Source of the DNA: Vigna angularis
Taxonomy: Eukaryota > Streptophyta > Magnoliopsida > Fabales > Fabaceae
Length of the DNA stretch: 64,000 nucleotides
Direction: 5' to 3'
Assembly: GCF_016808095.1 (NCBI RefSeq)
Contig: NC_068971.1
Location: 16,476,001 to 16,540,000 of the forward strand
Shown: in pieces, positions 39,555 through 49,828 of the stretch
How positions within the stretch are numbered: position 1 is the stretch's first letter
How the letters are laid out: each line of letters opens with the position of its first letter
The notes under the pieces: model-generated
Database searches by the model: none
What the model was told of the DNA's origin: nothing
Seen by the model: the letters and a program-made list of their open reading frames with translations, nothing else
Position numbers and translations under genes: made by a program

Positions 39555-40210
39555 AAGTAAAAGGGTGATACTCTTCTCATATGGAAGTGGCTTAACTTCC
39601 ACAATGTTCTCCTTGCAACTACGTGAAAGTCAATCTCCATTTAGCTTGTCTAACATTGTCAAAGTGAGGGACGTTGATGGAAAACTAAATTCAAGGCATG
39701 AGGTATTTTAGCTTTTGAGAGTCTAAAGAAAATAGAAGTATTGCACGGTGCCTACCATATTTAAGATTTACTTTGAATATATTACTGTATGCTTCTGCAA
39801 TACATTAATGCGTCAATTTTTTCACATAAAAAAAGAAACATTTGATTTTATATAAAATAATTGAGTAACCAGTTACTAAGTTGATAAAAATACACCGTTT
39901 TCTTGTGAAAATTTTTGGTTTTTTAATTCATCTTTTAGTTGTGTCTCCAGAAATTTTACTGAGTTGGAAAGGTCTAGAATTTCTTTTTCACCATCTTGTT
40001 TCAATGCTCACGAACACATAACCTTTGTGGGTTTTTATGCAGTTTTCGCTAGAGAAATTTGTTGAAACCATGAAGCTAATGGAACGTATGTATGGTGCGA
40101 AGGAGTTTGTAACAAGGAAGGACACAAGCCTTTTATCTCCAGACACATTCTATCTCACTGAAGTTGACTCCATGTATTGGAGATTCTATGAAAAACAAAC
40201 TAATAGATAG
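39555..40210 (+). pseudogene. Captured 3' end of an HMG-CoA synthase gene, two exons
   Basis: Exon 39555-39702 reads ILFSYGSGLTSTMFSLQL and SLSNIVKVRDVDGKL, ending RHE at a GT donor. The acceptor TATGCAG lies before 40043. Exon 40043-40210 reads [40 protein letters not shown] and ends TAG. This is the C-terminal part of plant cytosolic hydroxymethylglutaryl-CoA synthase of the mevalonate pathway. The reading phase joins across the 340-bp intron, so genomic DNA rather than cDNA was carried. The catalytic N-terminal part is absent. It abuts the transposase fragment within the same MULE. Confidence 0.85.
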
Positions 40211-40603
40211 GAGAAAAGATTATGATAGATTTAAAAAAGTAATTATTTACATATCAACGTATAAGCATAGATTTTATATTACTTTAGAAGTTACTTGATG
40301 TCTACTTTATATAGATTATTAGTATAACGTATAAGTTTTTAAATGTATTAAAAGGTTAACAATTTTATCATTTTATTATTAGGTTTAATAGGTTCGGAGG
40401 TCCCTATATTTGCGGGTTCGTTTCAATTGGGTCCTTCAATTTTGGAAGTGATCAATTGGGTCCGTAATTTAATAAAATTAAGTCAATAATACCCTTTCTG
40501 TTAAATGCAATGGACGGCGTTAACTTCTTAAACAGGTGGCATGCTGAAGCATCGTTCTATTTGCACCTGGCCCAGTTTGAGCTGAATACGTGTATTTGCA
40601 CCT

Positions 40604-40935
40604 GGCGCAGGAGAAGAAGACCGACCCTCTTCTGTGGTCAATTCAGGTCAGTGCCGCCTCAACTCCACCGGTGTCTCCCTCCCTTCCGTCGACCTCGCAC
40701 ACCGTCTCGTCTCCTACATCTGCTTCGACAACCACGTCCCCTCGCCTGGAAGCTTCTCGAGAAAGCCATGGCCGTCAGAATCCTCCCTCCCTTGCTCGCC
40801 CTCTCCCTCATTTCCACTCGCGTCCTCCCCCACCGCCACCTTCACCCTGCCGCCTACGCCCTCTACATCGACCTCCTCAACCGCCACGCCTTCTCCCTCT
40901 CGTCCAGGAATGGATCTATGAAGGATGTACTGAAA
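40604..40935 (+). pseudogene. Captured N-terminal fragment of Mediator subunit 33 (REF4/RFR1 type)
   Basis: Three frames give consecutive pieces of one protein: AQEKKTDPLLWSIQV (about 40604-40648), LNSTGVSLPSVDLAHRLVSY with ICFDNHVP (about 40650-40740), and WKLLEKAMAVRILPPLLALS, STRVLPHRHLHPAAYALYI, LLNRHAFSL (about 40740-40910). This is the start of plant MED33A/B, a Mediator tail subunit acting in transcription and phenylpropanoid control. Two frameshifts prevent translation as one protein. The last codons near 40911-40935 may be a short piece of the next exon. Confidence 0.8.
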
Positions 40936-41330
40936 GAACAAACCTTGTCCCAGGAAGGTTCAGGATCAAACAATTTGGCAAATTTTGAAGGCGAGAGGTG
41001 ACCGTCTTGGTGCGGCTGTTGATGGTTAACGGATTTACCCTCTTTCATGGTGGAAGAAGAAGCAACGAATAAGAATAAAAAACAAAGAGTAATCGGGAGT
41101 GAAACACTTCACACAGAATTTGGGATTTCGACAACGCTGGAGGGTGAAAAAAGAAAATTAGGGTTTTGGATTAGAAAGGGAAAGGGAATCTGAATGCAAA
41201 TTAAAAATTGCAGAAATTGGTTGTTAATGTTGCATCTGGCATTTCATCTACATTAACATCAGGGATCTCAAAGGGTAATTGTTGCATTGACCTTTTTAAT
41301 TAATGGATAGAATATAGAACTGTAATCTCT
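40936..41330 (-). pseudogene. Captured 5' UTR and first exon, RAB5-interacting family-like
   Basis: On minus, ATG at 41048 opens MKEGKSVNHQQPHQDGHLSP (continues SKFAKLFDPEPSWDK). It ends at a GT donor (exon end 40944, GTTTGT). This resembles the N-terminus of plant RAB5-interacting (RAB5IF-like) small membrane proteins, whose family continues with a DQLGDVLHWIRQ-like part that is missing here. 41049 to about 41330 would be its leader region. Identity rests on recall of one short exon, so less sure than the two other fragments. Confidence 0.55.
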
Positions 41331-41344
41331 GTTCAAGGAATGAA

Positions 41345-41655
41345 ATATGGAAGCAATTACGTAGAGGAAAGTGCAAGAATCTCAGATACCGGTTGAGGAG
41401 AAGGAGGAAAGGATGAGGAACTTGGAGCGCCGAGAAATTGAGTTCATGAGGATTCAGAGACGTAAAATTGGAATTGACGATTTCGAGCAATTGACGATGA
41501 TTGGGAAAGGTGCTTTTGGTGAGGTATGCAAAATATAATCTGCATAAACATTTGGTTCCTTCTGAAGGTGTGGTCACTGATACCTTTGAGAAAATATAGG
41601 TGAGGTTATGTCGTGCTAAAAGTACGGGAGAGAGTTTTGCCATGTGCCACGTATT
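41345..41655 (+). pseudogene. Captured NDR/AGC kinase fragment with an intron
   Basis: Exon up to 41523 reads VEEKEERMRNLERREIEFM, then IGIDDFEQLTMIGKGAFGE: the N-terminal regulatory helix and the Gly-rich loop of NDR-type Ser/Thr kinases. The GT donor is at 41524 and AG ends at 41599. The next exon, 41600-41643, reads VRLCRAKSTGESFAM, continuing the kinase in phase. It stops just before the catalytic Lys region, where the right inverted repeat begins. Splice sites are intact. Confidence 0.85.
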
Positions 41656-42237
41656 AGTTCAAACTTTGCCACATGGATGCCACGTATTAGTTCAAACTGT
41701 GCCACATGGAAATAAAAAAGATGTTCAGCATGCCACCTGTTTAAGAAGTTAACGACGTTCATTGCATTTAACGGAAAGGGTATTATTAACTCAATTTTGT
41801 TAAATTAGGGACCCAATTGATCACTTTCAAAATTAAAGGATCCAATTGAAACAAACCCGCAAATATAGGGACCTCCGAACCTATTAAACCTTATTATTAT
41901 AATTAATTTTAACTAAGTTTAATACAAACTTGTAATTAGTAATTAAATGGACAAATTATAAAGTGAATTTACATATTAAGTAAATACCGAGAAAAGTAAT
42001 TGGTATTTATAATTTTCTTTGTACAAGAAATTAAAATCATTTTAATGACATGAAATATTTACGTTAACCTACTGTAATGCTCAAGAAATACGTAATATTT
42101 TTATTTATGAAATTCTATATTTTCTTAAAATATTACCAATTATAACTTATAATCGGTAAATAATAATATACTAGTTTTCTTTAAAAAAATAATATAAGAG
42201 TTAAAAACTAATAATTTTATTCATTCGTCTTGTTTTA

Positions 42238-44743
42238 TGCGAGGACCTCAAAAATAGATTTAAAAATGAAGCAAAAGGGTGTCTTAAGTTAATAGGACCA
42301 GACTTTAAAATGTCATTTCAAACATCTTGGCCCATTAGCTTATTATGTCTCTCTCTAAAACTCAATTTCAGATTTCCTCTGCCTTCTCTCTATCACAACT
42401 TTGTCTTCTCTCTTCCATTCATCCTCTTTGAACCAGTAGATTTCCAATCAGGTGGTGCCAAAACGTCCGCAGCGTAGCGAGCTTCGCAACAGACTGATTC
42501 GTTTTGGGTCCTAGGTTGGTAAGTCCCTACATGCAGCTTCTTCACTGTTCTTGAACGGAGACGTACATTCTTGTTGGTTGCATGTGCCTTTTTGCTTTTC
42601 CTTCTTCCATTTCTACTCCATTCTAGCTCTAAGAGTTGTTTATGTCACCAATGTGGTGTTCTGTAGGGTTTGTTGAGTTCTCACAACTCAAGGTTCGGTT
42701 GAAGGGTTCTTGTGAGCTGTTCAGTCAAGTTACTCTAAGGTAAGGGGAGCAAGGATACATTTTTATATTGATTGCATGTGATGTATGCTGAGTTTTGTAC
42801 TGTTGTACTGTTGGTTTTGTGTTATGACTTGGAAAGATCTAGTTGCATGTGTTGAACTTTGGGACAGTGGAACTGGAGTGTGATGTTTTTATACTGTTTG
42901 GATGTATTTAATTGTTGTAATGACTATGTTGAAGTGCTTCTGGTGAGAGACCCGTTGTATCAGTGAATAAAATAGGAAACTTAGAGTTCTGGTAGTGTTT
43001 TGGGTCACTTGAGAGGAAGTGAGGTAGTGATTTTGGGAAGTAGGGGTTTTGGGCACAATTGGGTTGTTGGGACATCTTAGGCAAGTCATTTGTGACTTGT
43101 TAGGATCATGAAACTGGTTTAGAACATGCTAAAAATGGTAGAATTAGATTTGAGCCCCTAAGTTGAGGAAATTAGTGTTTTAAGAAGGAATTTGGGTCTT
43201 ACTCACTTAATAATCACTATATGAATGAGTAAAATCAATTAGATAAGTTTAATTAGGTTTATATCACCCATTAGAGGTCTTAGAAGTTGGGGAAGATTAT
43301 TGGAAATGGTAAGAGGGTGTGGGTGGGTATAATTTTGCAGAACTTGCATTCTACAGATTATGCAGTCCCGCTATGCGAATGGTCTCGTACAGCGAGACCC
43401 TATAGAGGGTGCTCACTGTCTGAGTCATTCGCTGTGCGAGCTGGTGCATTGTGCGAATGACTAGAGGGTGTTGCTCTTTGTTTGTGGATTCGCCTAGCGA
43501 ATCCTGTCGCTATGCGACTGATGATGGTATGGAACAACTCCTATTTTAATTCGAACGACGAGTTTGGGCGCATAGCGAGTCTTTGGGAGGGGTGGTCTCT
43601 GTCTAGGCTCTCGCATAACGACCTGGGTGCGCTATGCGAGAGGTTGGAAGTCTGATGCATGCAGTGAGTTAATTCGCATAGCGAATTAAGTGAGTGTGTT
43701 ATGCGAGGGACATGAGGTACAACACCTCAGCGAGTTAATTCGCCTTACGAGTGACGGTGCGCTGCTCGAATCCTTTGAGTCTAGTCTTCTCTTTTGCTCT
43801 CTTTTTGGTTGAATCAAGTGTGTGGAATGTTGGGAATGCATAGTATGATGTGGTAATGTGATTATATTGAAAGTATGCGAGTGTATGAAACATTGTTTGG
43901 TGATTGAAAGTATATGGTTTTAAAAGTATGGTTGATAGACGTAATTCCATGGATCTCAAAGGAAGGTTACATGGTGGTGCCTTGTATTATTGGACGTAAT
44001 TTCATGATCTTCAAGGAGAAGATTCATGGTGGTGTCTTAGTGTTTAGAATGATTTGCATGGTAGCTCAGTCTTGGGGTTTATCCTGAAACTACAATGGTC
44101 AATCATTCTCAAGTAGAGAGGATTGAATCCTGTCGTGAGTAGTAGCAGGAGGTCCTAGTCTTGGGTGCTTCCAGTATGGCCCAAGGTGAGTGATAATGCA
44201 CTAACCTCGTGAGTGTGGTAGGGTGAAACCCATTGGCAATGTCTTTGTAAAGTAGTAGAGGCCACCACGAGTGCATGACCCGCCATAGCTCGACAATCAT
44301 TCTAAGTCCGGACGAGTCAAGTGTAAAGTGTAACAAGTGGTGTTGTATGGTTCATTAACTTTGAATTAAACTTGCATGTTGTATGCGATTGTTATAACAT
44401 GATTTTTGTATATCTAGCTCACCCTTGCTTCTGTGTTTGTGTTTTGCTTGGGTATGCTTTTCTTTTACAATGATCATCCACTTGGATGTGAGCAGATGTG
44501 GATGAGGTGCCTCTGGAGCAGGCTTTGGAGGAAGATAATGCTACTGCTTAACTTGTTTATGAATTTCTTAATTAAGTTCTATCCTTTTGAAATACTCTAA
44601 TGCGTTTAAAGTTTTAAATTATGGCACATTTTGGGATGACTATAACTTTAATACTTTACTTACAGTCTACTTCTAACTGTTCTCTTATATTAAAATGTGG
44701 ACTTACTATATTATATGCTTCTATATAATCTGGGATGTTACAT
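42238..44743. mobile_element. Solo LTR (copy 2), nested in the MULE
   Basis: 2506 bp, starting TGCGAGGACCTC and ending GGGATGTTACA. Flanks are TTTTA (42233-42237) and TTTTC (44744-44748), a 5-bp duplication with one mismatch. Same family as 5947-8019. 43935-44040 contains a local duplication of the ACGTAATTYCATG block. Minus-strand ORFs inside are accidental. Confidence 0.7.
43366..43770. repeat. Interspersed CGCTATGCGA / TCGCATAGCGA words in solo LTR 2
   Basis: Variants of CGCTATGCGAA and its complement (ATTCGCATAGCGAATT) recur at about 43371, 43424, 43490, 43508, 43571, 43612, 43632, 43673, 43699 and 43738, in both orientations. The matching part of copy 1 has quite different short repeats. 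Confidence 0.75.
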
Positions 44744-44949
44744 TTTCAAAATATGAAATGAAATAATATCTTTCATTTTATAATAATAAAATTTAAAAGC
44801 ATTGAAATGTTGTTTTTATATGTTTCATTTCCATCTATCTCATTTGATTAGAGATTATATTTCAATTCACTTTATTTCAGTTTCTCTCTCCAATCTAAAG
44901 TTCAAACATATATTTTTAAAAGAACGGGTAAAAGTCTATGATCATTTTC

Positions 44950-47110
44950 GTATCATTTCGTGAAGGATGGGTACCAAAGACCAAATAACTGGGGACTTAA
45001 GACAAATGTTTTGCATTGTGAGGTCAACACAGGTCATGACATTAATTTATGAGTGGAAATTGTTTTTAACAATTAATGGACATATATCATCTTGAGGTAA
45101 TGATGACCACATTTATATCCAATTTCATCACCATGGAACAAACTTTTCTATAACTCTTCATCAAAAAATGGATGGGCACAAAACGCCAAATAATTGGGAA
45201 CCTAAGCAAATGTTTTGCATAGTGATGTCAACACAATATTGACATTAATTTATGAGTGGAAAAATTTTTCTTTAACAATTAATGGACATACAACTCATCT
45301 TCAGGCAATGATGATCACATTTATATCCAATTTCATCACCATGGAACAAACTTTTCTATAACTCTTCATAAAAAAAGAGGTGCCAAATAAGTGGGAACGT
45401 AACGCCAATGTTTTGCACAACGAGATTAACACAGGTCATGACATTAATTTATGAGTGTAAATTTTTTTTAACAATTAATGGACATACAACTCATCTTCAG
45501 CCAATGATGTCCACATTTATATCCAACTCCATTACCATAGAACAAATTTTCTGTACCTCTTCATCAAAAAATGGGCGAGCAGCAAAGGTCAAATAACTAG
45601 GAACCTAAGGCTAATGTTTTGCATAACGAGGTCAACACAGGTCATGACATTAATTTATGAGGGGAAATTTTTTTTTTAACAATTAATGGACATACAACTC
45701 ATCTTCAAGCAATAATGACCACATTTATTTTCAACTTCATCATCATTGGACCAACTTTAACTATAACTCTTCATAAAAAAAAATGGTGGGCACCAAAGGC
45801 CAAATAACTAGGGACCTAAGGCTAATGTTTTACACAACGAGGTTAACAAAGGTCATGACATTAATTTGAGTGGAAAATTTTTTTCTTAACAATTAATGGA
45901 CATACAACTCATCTTCAGGAAATGATGACCAAATTTATACCCAACTTCATCACCATGGAACCAACTTTTCTATAACTCTTGATTAAAAAAGTGGGTGGGA
46001 ACCAAAGGCCAAATAATTGGAACCTAAGGCAAAAGTTTTGCACAGCAAGGTCAACACAAGTCATGACATTAATTTATGAGTGAAATTTGTTTTTTTAACA
46101 ATTAATGGACAAACAAGTCATGTTCGCCAATGATGACCACATTTATATCCAACTCCATCACCATGGAATAAACTTTTCTATAACTCTTCAGAAAAAGTGG
46201 GTGGGCACCAAAGGCCAAATAACTAGGAACCTATGGCTAATGTTTTGCACAACAAGGTCAAAAAAGGTCACGTCATTAATTTTTGAGTGGAAATTTTTTT
46301 TCTTAACAATTAATGGACATACAACTCATCTTCAGGTAATGATAACCACATTTATGTCTAACTCAATCACCATGGAACAAACTTTTCTATAACTCTTCAT
46401 AAAACAATGGTGGGCTCCAAAGGCCAAATAACTGGGAATCTGTGGTCAATGTTTTGCACAACGAGGTCAACACTGGTCATGACATTAATTTATGAGTGAA
46501 ATTTTTTTTTTATCAATTAATGGACATACAAGTTATGTTCAACCAATGATGACCACATTTATATCCAATTCCATCACCATGGAACAAAATTTTCTATAAC
46601 TCTTCATAAAAAAATGGGTAGGCACCAAAGGCCAAGTAACTGGAAACTTATGGCTAATGTTTTGCATAGTGAAGTCAACAGAGGTCATGACATTAATTTA
46701 TGAGTGAAATTTTTTTTTTAACAAATAATGGACATAAAAGTCATCTTCAACCAATGATCACCACATTTTATATCCAATCCATCACCATGGAACCAACGTT
46801 TCTATATTCATTCATAAAAAAAATGGGTGGGCACCAAATACCAAATAATTGGGAACCTGATGTTAATGTTTTGTACATCGAGATCAACACAGATCATGAC
46901 ATTAATTTATAAGTGGAATTTTTTTTAACAATTAATGGACATACAACTCATCTTCAGCCAATGATGACCACATTTATATCCAACTCCATCACCATTGAAC
47001 CAACTTTTCTATAACTCTTCAACAAAAAATAGGTGGACACCAAAGGCCAAATAACTGGGAACCTAAGTCTAATGTTTTGCACAATGACATCAACACACAT
47101 AATGACATCC
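44950..47110. repeat. Tandem array of ~208-bp units, about ten copies
   Basis: Landmark GACATTAATTTATGAGTG recurs near 45038, 45241, 45439, 45647, 45857, 46066, 46274, 46479, 46688 and 46897. Other landmarks in each unit: AACAATTAATGGACATACAA, CATTTATATCCAACTCCATC and GGCCAAATAACTGGGAACCT. Units differ by a few percent and by A-run length. Non-coding. Confidence 0.92.
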
Positions 47111-48365
47111 ATAGTTGGTGGGGATTGCACTAAAATTGTCTAACACATAAAATGTTCATTCTTGTATTGAACCCTGTTATAATCAACATCCATATTTGGT
47201 GGAGACTACACCAAAAATAATACATCACCCACAACGACAACCCTGTTACAAATACAACACTATTATACACCAATGTGTAATACATTAAATGATAATTCTT
47301 ATCTTCAAAACATAGGAACACATTCAAAGTAACACTAAAATCTAGGAAAGTACAACTTTATTATCAACAAATACAATGAATACATTTCTTTCAAGATTTC
47401 CAACAAAAATTATGTTCTTCAAAGGTAATCAATAGGTTATCAAAGAGTTCTAACAAAACCATAAATGACATTGCAACAACCATTATTCTACAACAACCCT
47501 AATTGTTGCAACACTTCATCCTTGCAGATATTGTCAATATTCAAAATCCAATCAAAACAAACTTCTCCGTAAACTATTGCAGCTTCTCCTGAAAACAATA
47601 AAATGCACACAAAATGAATAAAATGCTCAATCTTTTATTAAAGGTCCATAAGAATTTTTTCTTACTTACGCTTGCGTAATTAGGCGTTGTTTTCTCTTCG
47701 TATTTATCAACACCATCACACAACTCCATAAATTTCATAACAATAACTCCACAATCATACCTACATCAAACAAAGTTCAAAATATAAATAATGTCATACT
47801 ACTTCAATCAAACAAATAAATATTATAATAAAAAAAACAGAGACTAAACTTATGTGTTGGGTTTGATTGGAGTGTGCACGTGTTGTACTTGGAAGGATGG
47901 TTTGTTTTCTTCATAACGATTTAACAACATTATTGAAAGATAAACAACCATAAACCAACATTATTGAAAGAAACTAATAAATTTTCAATACAACACATTT
48001 ACTTACATTGTTTACACCTTATTGTTTAATGGAATTCATGACTGTCAAAGCAAACATTGTACAAAAGATATGTCAAAATAACCTAACAACAACCACACAC
48101 CCAAAAAATTGTAACTTTGCACCCAAGACGCACAAAAACCAAGGAATAATCAACCAAAAGTTCAAATATTTTAAACAATTCAATATCACCGAACAAAAAA
48201 AAACAAAGGATAATGATAACGAACCACACAAACTTACAAATGGTGCTACTTCCTCTTCAATGGTGGTTTTTGGAGCACGTTGGTTCTTTGAAACGGCGGA
48301 ACGAAGACAAATAAGATTCTGATGAACAGCTTCGAAACAATGATAGGAAAGACTCTAGTGAATGA
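47111..48365. other. Inner right part of the MULE without a recognised gene
   Basis: AT-rich with a small internal duplication (CCATAGTTGGTGG near 47109 and CCATATTTGGTGG near 47190). The ORF 48008-48322 runs into the inverted repeat and has no known relative. Confidence 0.5.
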
Positions 48366-48656
48366 CAACGGTCCGGTGAATGGTGCAAAGTGAGTGAATG
48401 ACAACTTCTGCAAATGGGAGACCTGTGGGTGGGAGGACGTTCTCTCGAGGCTTCTATCGCGCAATTGAGCTTCCAATTTTTGAAATTTCCAAAATGAAGC
48501 CCACCAAATGGAAACCCTTGTAATCCCCTCTCATTCCATTTCCACATGATTTTCAGTTTTTTAAAATCCTCTCCACTTAGACCAATTACAATACGACATC
48601 GACAAGTAGACAAAGTCAAAAGTTTGTTAAAAAATGGTGTTGAAATATCATTATCC
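48366..48656 (-). repeat. Right terminal inverted repeat of the 10.95-kb MULE
   Basis: Inverse of 37706-37997, ending GGTGTTGAAATATCATTATCC. Confidence 0.85.
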
Positions 48657-48665
48657 TATATTTTA

Positions 48666-49828
48666 TATCCAAAATGTAAATATTGTAATCATTATAAAGA
48701 CCAAGTGTCCGTAACTTTGAGAGGCTTATATATTTAGTCTAGAGAAATATTGTCCTTATTATTAAACTTGGATAAGAGTTTAGTAGATAACATGTAAAAG
48801 CTTAGTGTAATTAGCTTGAAGGGACGTTATGCACTCAAAAATATAACTTACAACTTTATTCATTGTAAGTTAAAAATAACATTTGTTAAAATGAACAAAT
48901 TATGCATTATTACAGAACATTCCTTATTTATATATAAAAAAAGGTTTATAGGAATTTATAAAATTATTAATTGAACTTAATGGATCCCTTACGAAAAGAT
49001 TTTTAGAAGTATTTTTAATAGTTTTATTAGAAGTATCTAAGCCTTCACGATAACTGTAAGAGGATGGGGAACAATATCCATTACGGTTAAAGGGAATTTT
49101 GAGTGATTTACAACATTGTAAGCAAAACAGTGGAACATTTCCTTATTTATTTTCTTCTAATTATTTGAATAGTTTCATTATTAATAGAATTGAGCCGTGT
49201 TTCTTACAGTACTGTACACACTATTTATTAAATGCAATTAATATTGTTTTTGTTGAACAAACGTAGTTAAAATATAGCTTATAGCTATACTAGAGAGAAG
49301 AGAAAGTATACACAGCTACTTTCTAGCTTTCCACATAATCAACAACCAATTCAAAACGGAAATACACAATCTGAAAGCCGAACTAGAAAATCTATTATAC
49401 AAAGGATGAAGTACAAGAACATGTATGAACATTAAAAAAAAAAAAAAACCCTGCTCGTACAATTTCTCTTTGGCAAGGGTTGTGTTACCTCAGTATTTTG
49501 TAGGAATCCGGTACTCTTCACACACGTAATAATACGCTTAATTACACAATGAGAGTGGAATGTGACAATCAAACAAAGGAATAATACATACAATGGCGAC
49601 AGAAGCAGCAATGGCCAAAATTGAAGCTGTAGCACCCAACTAACGATTCCACCGCATCAAATTGTTCTACTCAGATGAAGATTAGTTTGCTCTATAGATT
49701 TTTCAACATCAAACAAAACTAGGCAAAAACACATCCAAATATAAAAACCACTTGAAGGGTTTGAAGCAAGGAACCTCCGATGGCTCACTCCAGAAAGTGC
49801 TTCACCAGAGGCTGTGCCATGCCCTCCC
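48666..49828. other. Intergenic DNA and 3' UTR side of the LMBR1-like gene
   Basis: No coding seen. The part nearest 49828 should be the minus-strand 3' UTR of the membrane protein gene; its exact end is not visible. Confidence 0.5.

Larger units (their letters stand above)
40382..41890. mobile_element. Pack-MULE with fragments of three host genes, nested in the larger MULE
   Basis: 1509 bp with terminal inverted repeats of about 220 bp (40382-40605 and 41665-41890), both starting GGTTTAATAGGTTCGGAGG. It is flanked by the perfect 9-bp duplication TTATTATTA (40373-40381 and 41891-41899). The inner kilobase has much higher GC than the surroundings in its left half. It contains three separate gene fragments: MED33-like (+), RAB5-interacting-like (-) and NDR kinase-like (+). 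No transposase. Introns or splice donors are kept in two fragments, showing DNA-level capture. Confidence 0.92.
37706..48656 (+). mobile_element. 10.95-kb Mutator-like element with nested insertions
   Basis: Terminal inverted repeats of about 290 bp (37706-37997 and 48366-48656) start GGATAATGATATTTCAACACC at both ends. The perfect 9-bp target duplication TATATTTTA lies at 37697-37705 and 48657-48665, a Mutator signature. Inside, left to right: a broken transposase (38745-39550), the two last exons of an HMG-CoA synthase gene (39555-40210), a nested Pack-MULE (40382-41890), a nested solo LTR (42238-44743) and a ~208-bp tandem array (44950-47110). Orientation is given from the transposase. Removing the two nested elements leaves roughly 6.9 kb. 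The perfect duplication shows that both ends inserted as one unit. Confidence 0.88.

Noticed and set aside
40510..41001. 163-codon ORF as an intact gene
   Set aside because: It begins in the terminal inverted repeat and mixes frames of the MED33 fragment; true protein similarity jumps between three frames.
43735..44336. Minus-strand ORFs in solo LTR 2
   Set aside because: Inside a non-coding LTR and not shared with the other LTR copy.
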